A model generated the notes under the pieces. The model saw only the letters and a program-made list of their open reading frames with translations, did not search any database and was not told the DNA's origin. Of a DNA stretch of 64,000 nucleotides, positions 24,285 to 36,502 are shown piece after piece. Every line of letters starts with the position of its first letter. The first letter of the stretch is position 1. The position numbers and the translations under genes are program-made. This stretch comes from Vespula vulgaris (lineage: Eukaryota; Arthropoda; Insecta; Hymenoptera; Vespidae): contig NC_066598.1 in assembly GCF_905475345.1 (NCBI RefSeq), forward strand, positions 248,001 to 312,000, written 5' to 3'.

Positions 24285-25861
24285 TATAAATGTTTAAATT
24301 TAGATGTATGTGTTATAAATGTGTATAAATGTCTACAGAGATGCACACACGCGCGCACGCACAAACACGATCGCATATAACGTCGTTCGCCAATATTCGA
24401 CCTTGTGAATTATTCAAGACATACCTACTCTGGCGCGACTTAACCCCCGAGCAGCTTTCCTACGAAGTTAGACAAGATAAGGGTGGGACAATGAGCGACA
24501 ATTTCAAGCACTCCTAACGACGAGCGTCTCGTTATACAAGAAGTTATGACGGATTTGATAGGACGTGGAATTCTAATAACGGGCTACTACGAAGGTTATA
24601 TTACTTGATAACGATGCTCGTCATTTGCCGTGCTATCTTTACGCTGCCGATGACGAATATGTGAGAAAGAGCAACAACGAATCAATGGAAGTCAGGATCA
24701 ACGCTCTTACCGCTGTTACTCCTGTCTCTCGAAACAACTTTTAATTAACCTTACAGAGTCAAGTCACAAATATCAAAACAATCGCGAGCACAGAGTCCTT
24801 TAAATATCGAAACGCTTTGACGTTCGTTAATGGAATAGTAATGAAAACGTGACAAATGTTGATAAGAACGTAAACGAAAATGGCATTAATGCGGTACGAG
24901 TTATACCAAAAATAAAGATGCATCTTTCTAGGCACGCCAAGAAGAGATCGAAATAACAATTCGCATAGATACGTAGAAGATTTGAGAATCTTTGTGTTAT
25001 CCGAATATGAACAAATTTCTCCCATCGCACTCAGCCGGATGAACCGCTAAACTGTTCGTATATCATATTTATGTCATCTTCGAAATTGCTTTGACGACGG
25101 CGAAGTTACGGAATAGATATCGGCTTTCACCGGTAACTTTTACGGACCTCTTCTTTAGTCGATCGCAAGGGAAGGTGAAAGAAAATGTTGCAAGTTGGGA
25201 TATATGTAGGAATATTCGACGTAACATGTTTGAAATAGTGTTGGACGGTGATGCGGTAAAGCGGTCTGCCAATAACGCGCACTCGCGCGCATCATGCGAA
25301 GGAAGTGTGGAAGAGAGAGAGAGACCTTTGTGTTGGTCGAAGGTACGAGGCGACGAAGCATCGTATAGTTCTCCCTTGACACCCCTTACTTCGGATCCAT
25401 AGCAGAACACCCTCTCTTTCTTTCTCTTTTTTTCTTACTCTAGAGCAAGGGATGCCTCGAGACTCTCACTCGACTGACTTCTACCTTGGTGAGAGAGCTC
25501 GGAAAAGCATCAAAGAAAAAACTAACGACGGTACTGCTCTAACCGTGCCTCTGCCAACACCTTTTCCGAGGCTGCCATTTGATTTGCGCAAAATCGTGAG
25601 GAATTGGAAACGATAATGTCTACCAACAGCTGTGTGGAAAATGGTTTTGAAGAAATTGCGAGGTAAAGGGATCGGGAAGTACCGATTAGGAAAGAGTCTA
25701 CTTCATCGTTGCACCTAAGCTCTTCTCTTTCTCACGGCCTGTGACGTTTCAAGAATCGGAATATATGTCAATCAATTTTTTAAATTGACCTAACAATCTT
25801 CCTCCGTCCGAAGGATAGGAGCCGAAATCTCTCAAATTTGTTTGCTGACTTGCTTCGAGAG

Positions 25862-25882
25862 GGAGAGAGAGAGAGAGAGAGA
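25862..25882 (+). repeat. (GA)n microsatellite
   Basis: Ten GA units after GGGA. Confidence 0.9.
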
Positions 25883-26303
25883 AGAGTCTACTTGTTGGAT
25901 ACAACGAAGAACTTACATCTCGGGTTAAGTCAATTTCCAAATTTACGACCGACAAATTTACGGTCGACGATTATATGTTTACCTACGACTTCAATCAAGA
26001 GAGTAAGTTTGAAGAGAGTAAGAAAATTTGCAAAGAAACGAGGGGAAGGATCGACCAGATATTTTTTCAAGTCGAACTTTTGAACGAAGGATGAAGTATT
26101 TTGGGAAAAAATTTTTCCTTTTCGCAATCGCGCTTTGTTTATCTATCTCTCGTAGTTACTCGTCCTCGTTGAAAAGTTAAACTGGAAACAAGGAGGGGAG
26201 AGTTCTTAAGCCGGCGCATAGCATTTTAAAACAATGTAATTGTTAATTTGAAGGCGAAATGCAGTTTGAACGCAAAGTTCCCCGTTTGTTTTAAAGAGAA
26301 TAC

Positions 26304-26370
26304 GAGAGAAAGAGAGGAAAAGAGAGGGAGAGAGAGAGCGCGCAGGGAGGGAGGGAGGGAGGGAGAGGGA
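26304..26370 (+). repeat. GA/GGGA purine tract
   Basis: GA runs, then CGCG, then five GGGA units and a short GA end. 67 bases with only two pyrimidine interruptions. Confidence 0.85.
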
Positions 26371-28787
26371 TGAAATGGAAGAGGTAGAGAAGAGAGATAC
26401 GAAGATACGGAAGAGAACCGTAGGGAAGGACGGAAAGGGTAGAGCTGATGAGGAGGCGGAAGATGGTCGCAAAGGCGACAAAGACATTGCCATTATTTCG
26501 AGAACGATAGTCAATTTAAGTTAACAGTGCAAGAGCTCGGAAGACGGTCCTCTTCACGTACCTAAGTAATCTCATTTCGAATTAATGCGCGGTGCGAGTA
26601 GTGAAATGCCTGAGCCCCGAGCGAGACCCATCTTTATGCTTCTTTGTGCACCGAAAGTGCAGCAGCCCTTTTCTCCAAATGGCTACGAGTGATCTCCTTT
26701 TTCCGCGGATATGCAATTTACATTTTATCTCGGAACTTTAATCATTCGCAAATTTCGGACGGAACGAGAAAGTCGTTCGATAAATTCTCGACCTTCTCTT
26801 CGGTCCGTCTGAATAATTTACTAGTTTGCCCGTTCGATGAATATAGAAATATTCCTCGAGGGATCGGGTACCTGTTTCTCAACGTTGCCTATCACGTTTG
26901 CCGAAACTATAGCGCTGAAACGTACACGCCAAGGAAATACTCTTTCTAGCACTTCGCGTCAACTACCGTGGTGATTTTTTTTCTTTCGCGTATATTTTAC
27001 GCGCTCTTTGGCGGATCTACAATTCGCAGTCTACATATCTTGCACATGCTTTCGAGATAAGCGCCGTACGATATTAAGGAACTCTCTTTTTCTCTCAGTG
27101 TTTACACAAGCATCCGTAATATACAGGAGAAATGGGAATCGGGAGAGTATGATAAAAGTACGATAGGAGGCTTGTGTAGAAAAAAAAAAGAAAAAGTAAA
27201 ATCAAATAAGTGGATCGTACTAAAAAGAAGAGAGTTATACCGAACATGAATAAAATTCGCAAGAAAGTGGAAGGTTAATGCCGGATAGCTATCAAAATCG
27301 ATCGTCTTCGATAATAACGTTCGCACTTTCGCGATAAAGACAGAAAAAAAAAAACATTCTCGTGAACGCTCGCCTTCCCGTCTCCATCGTAGGATGTTCT
27401 TTCCTTTATACCTTGCGTAAGCTGGAAATATTCTGGATTTTATCATTTCAGAAATGGTCCTCATTTTATACGCTCCTCGTTCTTTCATCCTTCTCTCTAT
27501 CTCCCTCTCTCATTCTCTCTACCTATTACCGGAGGTCTCTCAGTTTCTTTACAGGCTACGAGAATGAGTCGTAGCCGGAAGCTCTTTCCCAAGAGGTGCA
27601 ACGCGCAAGAGTGTTTGTAGTTTTCCTCTTTCGAGTATTCACCCTTTTCGCCTCTCCTTCATCGCTCCTTGACTCCTCTCTTTCTCACTTTTTGTTCTTT
27701 CGATGGAGAACACGATGTACCTCGGAAACTACCTGTCACAATGGACCGATATATCTATGTAATAGAGATTATTATACGAGCACATAATAACGCGTATAAT
27801 AAGAAAAAAGCTAGAACGAAATGAGCAAAGCGACTGGAGGTATAAGAGGTGGTTGCTTTCTTTCCGCGTTCCGACGGCTCAACGTTCGCGACAGTAGTAT
27901 ACGAGTCGGATCTTCTTTACGAGTATTGCGGTGACGGTAAGAGTTCTGGAGTACAGCGAGCGAGCAAGAAAAGGATCAAAGTAGTAGCGGCACTGCTACT
28001 TGCTCGTCGGAGAGGATCGGCCCACTTTTTTTAATCCCAGAATTGTATTTATGCGTGTACAATAGCACTTGCCTGTCCCATTACTTCTGTACTTCGTCGC
28101 CTCGCTGCCTCCGTTCAATGCCATTCCGTCTACATTAGGAGGATAGGAGAGAGTGTATAGCCAGTGAGAAGAAATTCTTTCGAGCGTACTTGGAAACTAC
28201 TGCTGCGCGTTACTTCGCAGACTTCGCAGAGTTGGGAGGTGTAGAAATATTTCAGGGAAGCGACATTCTTTATAACGACTCGATGTTTTTTCCTTACGAA
28301 TGTCACGAACATTCGTAATTCATTCGTCATTCATTTCCGAGACGAGAAATCTACGAATCTACAAAGACGGAGTAACGGGATTAGTACGCGCGTTTGTACG
28401 ATTTCTTTGAATTCCATCCACCTCGTCATTCGGAGTCGATCGTTCCATATACGAATCAATCAATCGCTTAACGCATATACGATTTCACGAGTAAACGCGA
28501 TTACGAACGAAACTGATATCATTTCGGCGAGGATATACTGGCTTGTTCAAGGTGATGACGAAGAGAAGGAGAAGAGGTTCTTCGTTTATTCCCCGCAGTC
28601 CAATTTCAAGGGAGCTCTAAAGCGCCCGTTTATAACTCCCAGCGACGTCCGAGGGTGGTGCGCCAAGCAACGCTAGAAATGTGCAAGTCAAATAGCTTGA
28701 CTCGGCGGTTTATCTGTCAGCGTACACTCGTGAATGGATGCATGCGAATGCGACCAACTTCGTACACTTACTACTTACACCTTGAAA

Positions 28788-28824
<37 letters not shown>
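28788..28824 (+). repeat. (CT)n microsatellite
   Basis: CT alternation with one TT interruption, followed by a pyrimidine-rich segment ending in CCAG near 28840. Confidence 0.9.
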
Positions 28825-28825
<1 letters not shown>

Positions 28826-29008
28826 CCTCTTATTTCCAGTCTCATCCAGTATCGAAGATAGCATGCAAAACTTCGAAGAAAGCTCGTGTCCGTCAACCAA
28901 CTCGTTCGGAGCCCTCTCGCGTCTACAACGTTATACGACGAGGGAAAAATAAATTTTCAAAGTAAGCACCGCGATCTTCGAGATAGAAACGACAACTTAT
29001 GCGCGAGC

Positions 29009-29063
29009 GACGCGAAGACGACGCGAGGACGACGCGAGTATGACGCGAGGACGACCCGAGGAC
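29009..29063 (+). repeat. 11-bp minisatellite, five copies
   Basis: Five adjacent copies of a unit GACGCGAGGAC, with one to three substitutions in the variant copies, and a partial sixth. The 11-bp period does not preserve a reading frame, so the Arg/Thr-Arg-rich frame that crosses it is an artefact. Confidence 0.85.
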
Positions 29064-29400
29064 GATGCAACCCCCATCTCGAAGATGTTCCCTCTTTCTT
29101 ACAGCTACGAGCTACCTCTCATCCTAACGTCAACATAGTATTCCCTCCCTGCACCTGACTCTACCTTCCCTTTCCTCCTATTCCATCCTCTCGCTCTCGT
29201 CTCTGCCCTCGACGTTTCGTGAAAATCTATTATTAAGGGCTACGAGCTCCTCTGCAAAGAGAAGAGTTTACGGGCCAGCGTAAAGTACGCGAGCATCCCT
29301 GCAATCATAAAAGGCCGAAGTTTTCTCCCTAACGTTTTCCATCCCTCGCTTTCTTTGCCTCCGGGCCTCTCTTTCCACCCTTCGTTTCCTTCCTATCGCT

Positions 29401-29440
29401 CCTCTTCTTCTTCTTCTTCTTCCTCTTCTTCCTCCTCCTT
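29401..29440 (+). repeat. (CTT)n/(CCT)n trinucleotide run
   Basis: CTT units passing into CCT units. Confidence 0.85.
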
Positions 29441-29475
29441 CATTTCCCAAGAAGCTGAAGGAACTACTACAAGGG

Positions 29476-29499
29476 GGAGAGAGAGAGAGAGAGAGAGAA
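29476..29499 (+). repeat. (GA)12 microsatellite
   Basis: 24 bases of uninterrupted GA alternation, only about 40 bases from the preceding CTT run and of opposite strand bias. Confidence 0.9.
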
Positions 29500-31478
29500 G
29501 GGTGAAACTATAACTTGAACGTTACTACGTTCGCTAGCTTTGTACGCCTGCTGTTTTACCTCGGAAAATTCGATACCGCCCGGCTTTCTTTCCTCTGAAA
29601 AGGCTAGGCGGCCGCTGATTTTCGCTTCTATGGGAAACAATGAAAAAAGGACAAAGTTATGTGACCTAATCCGACATATCTTCCGTCCTTTTCGTTTACC
29701 CTCGCAAAGTGGGTGCGTTACCACCTCTCATCCGTAAATCCTTTTGCGTCTGCCATGATCCTAGAAAAGCGGTCGGCAGAAAGCAGGTGCACGAATTGTC
29801 TCGATGGATCTCTCCGGTGAAATCGCAGTCTCGATATCAGCCGCGGCTTGGAAATATTTTACGGGATCAACCGTATCTCTCGTTCGGTCTGGTAACGCGA
29901 AAATACGAGCTTGAAATAATGTCCCAGTACGCAACTCTCTCTTGATCCGTACGCGGAGTCATAATTAAAACAATGACCATTTTTGCATATGCGAGCTGTC
30001 CGATAAAAAAGTCATCGTACGTTTCATTTTCTTTCGCGTCGTAACGATGTTTTAAAAGTTCTCGGTTAATAAAAAGAAAAAAAATAATGGAGCTCTCGAT
30101 GTAAAATAAAAAGATCGAAAGAACAGGTGTGTATACTCAGGAGAGAAATGAACTGGAAGTAGTCTCAACATCCGTACAGTTTTTATGAATTTAATAACTT
30201 CGAGTTTAATTAACTACCAAAAGTAGAATGATCGATTTCCCATGAGTTTCTCCATCGAGAGTTTCATCTCCTTTCCTCTATCCCTTTTCCGGCCCTATCT
30301 CGCCGCCTTTCTTCTTCGCCGTTTGCCGCATCGAAGGTCCTATAATCCTTGGAGATTCGGGTTCCTAGATACTTTACTACGATGAAGGATGTCAGAAAAG
30401 AATCTGAAGCTGACCTAAACGGTTCTTCTTGACGTTCGGCGAAACTCTATAACGACTCGCGGTCGAAAGTTGGTTAGAAAGTAATTAAGCTTCCAACTTT
30501 TTCTTTTATCGCACAATGCTAACGGCAAATAACTCGAGTTAAGCAACACGAACGGAAGAAAAGTGGGCATTAATCGTCGAAGCTGTCGTTAACCGATATG
30601 TAGAAACCGAAGGTACGAAATACCCGACGTAAGTGCGTATCGACTTTGGAGGAAACGAAGAGAAGGAGAGGTAGACGCGATAGCGATAGAAAAGGAGTGA
30701 TAACTCGCGTGAAAACTTTCGGTGGAAAAACTTTGTCTGCACTTTTATCCAGACCCTGCCGGCGTTCATAAGGAATCACGCTTACACTCGCTAGTTTCCA
30801 TCACAGAAACACATTTTCGCCGAAGAAATAACGATACGCCCGTGAAATAGGAGTTGTCGATTATAAAAAGGATAAGACCAAGGCAGCCTTTGGACCATAG
30901 ACTTTCCGTAAGTCGTAACGTCTTCTCGTCGAGTTCTTCATTAGTAACGCGGCAAAAGCGACGCGTAACGAGATTCTTGCTCGTGCCGCGTTACATAACG
31001 CCTTGCCTTTCGCGCATTTCGAGAATGTTGGATCTCCGGTTGAAAATTATCAAAGAATACCGGACGCGTCAAAGGAACGGATGACAAATACGCGAGGAAA
31101 AGATTTCACGCGCAACGAGCTGCGATACAGCTGAAAGATATAATCCGGGAAGCGCATCGAATACTCTCCGGCACGCTCGTAGAACGCAATTAAGGTAAAG
31201 GAGACATTTTAAACCCATTCGTTGCTAATATATATTTTGCGATACACCTGCTCCAAGCAGTTTCGCCTTTGCCACAGGAGCATAACGTTGTCCAATTTGT
31301 CTTTCGAGTTTGCGTGCAAAGTCCATCGCCTATTCCGTCGTCCTAACGTCGCTCTTTCGCCCGATATGCCGCGGCGGCCCAATCTGCCCGGACGATTTCA
31401 TTCAAATTGGAAGGTACGAATGACAGAGATTGACGGGACTTCAATAAAGTCCTCCGAAGTGGCGGACTGAACTCTCGA

Positions 31479-31500
31479 AGAGAGAGAGAGAGAGAGAGAG
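31479..31500 (+). repeat. (GA)11 microsatellite
   Basis: 22 bases of uninterrupted alternation. Confidence 0.9.
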
Positions 31501-32005
31501 AAACGCATGACAGTGAATTACCACATTGTTACCGTATCCAGTCGGCTTCCGTTTCTACTTCCTTTTTTTACTTCGCGAGCAACATTTTCACGTTTTAAAC
31601 ACGCTTGGTCCTAATTTCCTTTCACGTATTCCATTCGTCACCGTCGTGAATTCGAAAGAATCTTCGTTCGAAGTCGCACGAGGAATACTTGCAGTATATT
31701 TCCAAAGCTCGCGAAATCGCGTTGCATAAACGAGGAAAAAATCGAATAAACATTTACCTTATGCAGGAACGTTTTCCTTTCCCGTAGATAATCTTGACAG
31801 ATTTTCCGAGGCAAATAAATCCCTTCGAAAAATGGTGTATATCGCTGCGTGCTTGCATCTAACAAAAACGTCCTCCTACAAATTTCCTTTTACGTACGAT
31901 TCGAGCGCAGATAGGGACACTAGAAACTCGGGGAATACTATGTAACAGCTGCGTATATGTATTCGTAATGGCACGTTGCACACCGTTGCCTGAGTTAGGT
32001 CTTGT

Positions 32006-32215
32006 CTAATAAAGGGTGGCATTTGTACGAATTAATAGCCCCCAACGGGAAGGTTCGTGGTCGGTAGGAGACCATGCGTCTTCCGTTTGGTCGTCGGCAC
32101 CGCGAGGGTTCCACGACGACTGTCCACGATAATCAAGACTAACAGCTTCGGCTGATCCTTCAACTTTCTTCGTCACCACCCCTGAAACTTCCTGCTCCAC
32201 CACTCTATATCTCAA
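32006..32215 (-). other. possible exon, minus strand, unrecognised
   Basis: A 69-codon frame whose middle reads like ordinary protein: mixed hydrophobic and charged residues, three Trp, no low complexity (for example KKVEGSAEAV, SLDYRGQSSW and EDAWSPTDHE). It has no ATG. A weak acceptor, ATATAG just before AGTGGTGGAGC, would start an exon at about 32208. The other end lacks a strong donor. A TATAAA also sits just upstream on the minus strand. The composition is the best argument for coding; length and weak splice signals argue against. Confidence 0.2.
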
Positions 32216-32408
32216 TTTATATCACAATAATGTCACTTTAAGGCGACGTATACGTTCGCACTTTTCTTTCCGTTTCCTTTTTATTTCTCTTCTTTCTCCT
32301 CGTCCGTCCGACGCGAAGATTAGTAGAATCCCGATTCCTACAAGGGCCTTCGCAAACCGATGAATTTCTCAGCGCGCGACAACGCTCTCGAGAGTCGTTT
32401 TACGAATT

Positions 32409-32432
32409 ACTCGAGGAGTAACTCGAGGAGCT
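32409..32432 (+). repeat. 12-bp tandem duplication
   Basis: ACTCGAGGAGTA is followed directly by ACTCGAGGAGCT, ten of twelve identical. Confidence 0.7.
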
Positions 32433-33027
32433 AACGCGACCGTAAAGCCGAATAAAATACTTTTTTTTTCCAAAGATTATCATCACGGGACAGCCTCGTC
32501 TTCTTATAACAACGATCGCATCGAAATTCTACGGGAGATCTTAAATAACCAAACGACGTGATCTGCATTCTTTTAGCGAGAAAATTAAAATAACAGGACA
32601 TAAGAGACATCCGCAAAATCTTGTAGCATCATAGTAATCCGAGTGTTCTGAATGGCAGAAGCGAAAAGTTAAGAGAAGTCTCGACTTACAGCCACCGTAC
32701 TCCACGCAAGGTGTTCTAATAAACGGCTTTATGCAGAAAGTCTTCAAGTACCATTAAATTAAACGGCACTTTGAAACTTCTTGCATAAAACCCTTTAACT
32801 GCTGCTTTCAATTAATAGACGCGATTTTTCCGAGGGATAACGATGTACCATCTACGTGTAAGTAACGACAATTTTAAGTCTGTATCGAGTCTTTGTCCGT
32901 TTTCGAACACGATAAAGATTACAGATAATTTCAATAAGAATTATTCGCAGTATTTATATTCTTAGAACAGCGTAGTCGCGAGACCTTCGCCAGCGAGTAT
33001 TAAGTTCCTTAGATCAGGTCCAGCAGC

Positions 33028-33399
33028 ATGCGGAAACTCTGCAAGATTAAACTATTCGAGAAGATTATAGAAACTCCGCGCAACCAGGATTACCACAGCC
33101 GACTTTGCTTGCCCTTTGGCATACCAACGAATACTGCGGGTATGTTCCATCCCAAACGGAAGTGTTTCTTGACTCATGACCTTCTTCCATCATTACGTTT
33201 CCAAAGCATAACAACACTTTTTCCAATTACAAAGAAGACCACATTTCGTGCTACGCAAGCGGAACAAAAACTTCGACCCATTGAAGCATTGCAAAATAAA
33301 TATTGTAATGTAATATCACTTTCGGAGAACGCGTATACGACAAAAGAGGAAATATACGTACAACGTTATTTATATTTATTTCTACGAATTCTAAACTAA
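33028..33399 (+). other. 123-codon ORF in AT-rich DNA, unrecognised
   Basis: Begins with a true ATG (CAGCATGCGG context) and ends in TAA, in a region poor enough in GC that 123 stop-free codons are somewhat unusual. The product is basic and mixed in composition, with no signal peptide, membrane span or known motif. It could be a decayed fragment of something coding or chance. Confidence 0.15.
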
Positions 33400-33451
33400 G
33401 GGAATGATTCACAATAGTACGCGCGTTTGTGCGCGCGTTTACGTGCGGGCG

Positions 33452-33492
33452 TGAGAGACAGACAGAGAGAGAAAGAGAGGGAGAGAGAGAGG
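33452..33492 (+). repeat. (GA)n/(GACA)n purine tract
   Basis: GACAGACAG followed by GA units and GGGA, next to a GTGCGCGCG alternating run at 33420-33450. Confidence 0.85.
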
Positions 33493-35759
33493 ACGTACAG
33501 CGTTATAGCTTTCGAGAAAGTACGAAAATATGTGAAATCTGTAATTTCCATAATGCTCCGAGCAAACTGTCGATATATTAATATGAGTATGACGCATATT
33601 TCCCTATCGTATGGTAGCCGCTAGATTAGCTGTAATGTGTTATATACGAACACCAATTATAAAACAAATAGCCATTCTACGAATATCGAACGTTATAAAC
33701 CGATATTATTTGTACCTCTCAAATAATTTGGTAGTTCAATGCGGTATAGTTATTTGCAGAATGTATATGCCTGACCTTAAAAGCCTGTTTCTGCGCCCTA
33801 TTAAACTTTAATTTTCAATAAAGATAAAACGCATGACATACGTTTCGTTGATAATTGAGTGAAACGTTTCGAATACAGTTCCGTAATTTTGTACGCCGCA
33901 TTTCAAACGGACGCCCTACTTGCCGTTCTACTGGTCATTAATATGGAAAATATCTCGTGGACGTTCCTTTAATCCGAAAACGTTAGAGCAACGCTAAAGC
34001 TTTGCATATACCGAAGAGACATTATGTCGCGCGTTTACAAAAGGCAACATTCGAAACTGGCCTTTTGAAAAACGTTGAAAAAACGGTTTAAAGAGAAAAC
34101 CGTGGGCTGTCCCGCGGTGTAGAAAACACTTCCGATAGATTCGATCGATTAGTAAGATACGATAACGCAACGAACGTCACGTTTGCGTCCACGTTCTACG
34201 ACGTAAATAACTACGAAGAAGAAAGAGAAAAAAGAAACGAAAAGAACTGAAAGGACAATGCACAACTGGCTGTCAATGGGACGTCGTCCAGATATTCCCA
34301 GGACAATCGCTCAGTCTTCTCATACCTATCCTACTAACGTAAAATCGATCTCGTTAAAACTTTCCAACGAGAACAGACCAGTTTCGAAAAGTTTCGCGAA
34401 AGACGATGCGAGAAAATGGAAGGAGAGGAAAGAAAGAAGAGCTGCACAGAGGCGGATGAAGGACGTGTCAGGATACGAAGAAAGACATACGCACTGGAAA
34501 AGAAGATAAAATTGCTATCTCTCTCGTCAAAAGTCCTCCAAGATTCCAAAGAGTTTCGGGAACGCATACGCTCCACTTGTTACCAACCGCTAATATCTTC
34601 ATCGTTTTTTTAACTATTTCTCGTAAACCACATACAAAGTATATTCTCTGATCGTTCTACGCATACTTCGTTCCTAGCAGGAGGTTTTAAGTATTTTAGA
34701 AATTGCAACGAGAAGGAACGATATTTGGAAGCTGACGATTGAATTTTATTAGGTCACGTCATTTCTACTAATCGCATGATTGTCAGTGCCCATAATAGGT
34801 TGATCGATCCGATTCGTCACGAATACAACGTCCATCTCACCGCGTGCTCGACATAAAATGTTCGAGAGAATAAACTATTTCTCGACCGATATCAATACTT
34901 TTAGTGTTTGTACGCTTACAAAATCGAAACGTTGCGAAAAGAAAAATTTGTTAGATAAAATAGAGCTTTCGAACGAATCGCAATAATTAATGCAAGTGGT
35001 TTGCGATTTATTCGGAAAAAGTGCAGAGACGAATGAATGCAGGTGCGTGCAGAGAAATCAATCGATAGCATACCCATGCAGCAAGTATATAGTACTTTGT
35101 ACACTCAATGAAGCAAATACGTCAATACTATGGCAGACAAAAAAATGACGCTCTACATTATTAATATCATGAATTAACCACTAAAAGATCCAGCTAATCT
35201 AGGAAGAAAAAAAGAAGCGAAATTGTGAAACAATTGTATTTTGGTAAGGAAAACATTGGGCGAAAAGTAATCGTAGCGTACGTCAAGTTCGGGCGTAAGT
35301 AAGAGAGGATTAGGAACGATAATTGGCTCGAAGCCTCGCGCGTACTCCACTTCCTACCGCCCTCCTGTCGCTTCGTTTCGCTCTCTTGCGACAGAATTTC
35401 GTAGACCAGGGACCAAATTTGATTTGCAAATTCAGTTAGAGCCCCTCGCCTCGTCTCTTCCTTGTCTACGTAGCCCCTTCTTTCTTGCTCTCGTTCGTTC
35501 GAAATATACATACGTAGGACACTCACTTCTCTCTATCTCCAACGTTGTCCTGTCGCGCGCACTTCGTCCTCCAGGACACCCTCTTGGTCTCCCGTGTGAC
35601 ACGAGCTCGAGAAAAGACGCGCCACATGAATTTTAATTTTACTTCGCCTCGTTGGTGGGTGCGACGCACTTGGGACGCCGTAACGAGCAGCTAAAGTTTT
35701 TTGACGAAAAATTAAAAGTTTCCTACACGTTCGTCGGGCTAGTCCCTTCTCCTCCTCTA

Positions 35760-35763
<4 letters not shown>

Positions 35764-35805
<42 letters not shown>
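35764..35805 (+). repeat. (CT)21 microsatellite
   Basis: 42 uninterrupted bases, the longest pure dinucleotide run in the window, followed by a pyrimidine-rich segment ending in CCAG near 35837. Confidence 0.95.
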
Positions 35806-35807
<2 letters not shown>

Positions 35808-36367
35808 TTTCTACTTCTTCGTTTTAGCTTTCTCCAGTCTCACCCCGCTTGACTGACGACGGACAAGCTCCATTCACGGACCTCCAATGAGTATCCGGAC
35901 GTCCTCGTCGAGGACGAGAACCGCGCCGTAATACCTCGTAAAGTAATTACGTTGCCAAGTCGTCAACGAAGAACCAACTTCCGGAAGACGAGGGAAACGG
36001 AAGGAAAAGTTGACTTATTTGCCGTGTGTTAGCACGGCTGCTATCCAATCGCGGAAGTGACATATTTACTGTAGCTTCCTAACGTTGGAACTTTCTTGTT
36101 CGTGATAACGAAGAGTAACGAAGAGCTTTTACCCTAGCCAAACTCTTCTTCTCCTGCTCACCCACACACATTTTCGTTCTTCTCTCGCTTTAGTAGTTTT
36201 TCTTGAATCTCCGCGACAGAAAGGAAGACGTATAATTTGGTAAAGGAATTAGGAAGTTTCTCGCACGTTAGAGCGTACATTGAATCACGTTCATTATCGA
36301 AAGACTCCGACTCGTTTAAAAAGCATTTAGGTCGCTTCGGACGAAAGAATAATTTTTATCTCGCTCG

Positions 36368-36433
36368 ATGAAACGCGCGTCGTTTGTGTCTCCAAATTTT
36401 CAATTGGACGATTTTACGAAACGGGTACGGCAG
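36368..36433 (+). other. candidate first coding exon with consensus donor, unrecognised
   Basis: An ATG at 36368 opens 22 codons that end exactly at CAG/GTAAGT (donor at 36434), a perfect match to the splice-donor consensus. The peptide is ordinary (MKRASFVSPNFQLDDF onward). Donor phase is 0. Downstream of the donor the frame continues into a GA repeat, as intron sequence might. No matching acceptor and second exon could be placed, so this may be coincidence. Confidence 0.18.
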
Positions 36434-36483
36434 GTAAGTAGAGAAAAGATGGATACCGGAGAGAAGAGGGAGGAGGACGCGAA

Positions 36484-36502
36484 GAGAGAGAGAGAGAGAG
36501 AG
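36484..36502 (+). repeat. (GA)n microsatellite
   Basis: Nine to ten GA units, 50 bp after the candidate donor. Confidence 0.9.

Larger units (their letters stand above)
21700..28990. other. noncoding stretch
   Basis: Only short unrecognised frames. It holds GA and GAA tracts, alternating CG runs near 24273, and a pyrimidine tract at 28788. The segments 22680-22760 and 26560-26660 are free of simple repeats and could be conserved noncoding sequence, but nothing in them names a function. Confidence 0.6.

Noticed and set aside
28886..29158. 90-codon frame with Thr-Arg-Gly-Arg-like repeats
   Set aside because: The repeats come from an 11-bp minisatellite, whose period is not a multiple of three.
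32770..32800. ACCCTTTAACTG, resembling a piggyBac-like end
   Set aside because: No matching inverted end or flanking TTAA at a suitable distance was found.
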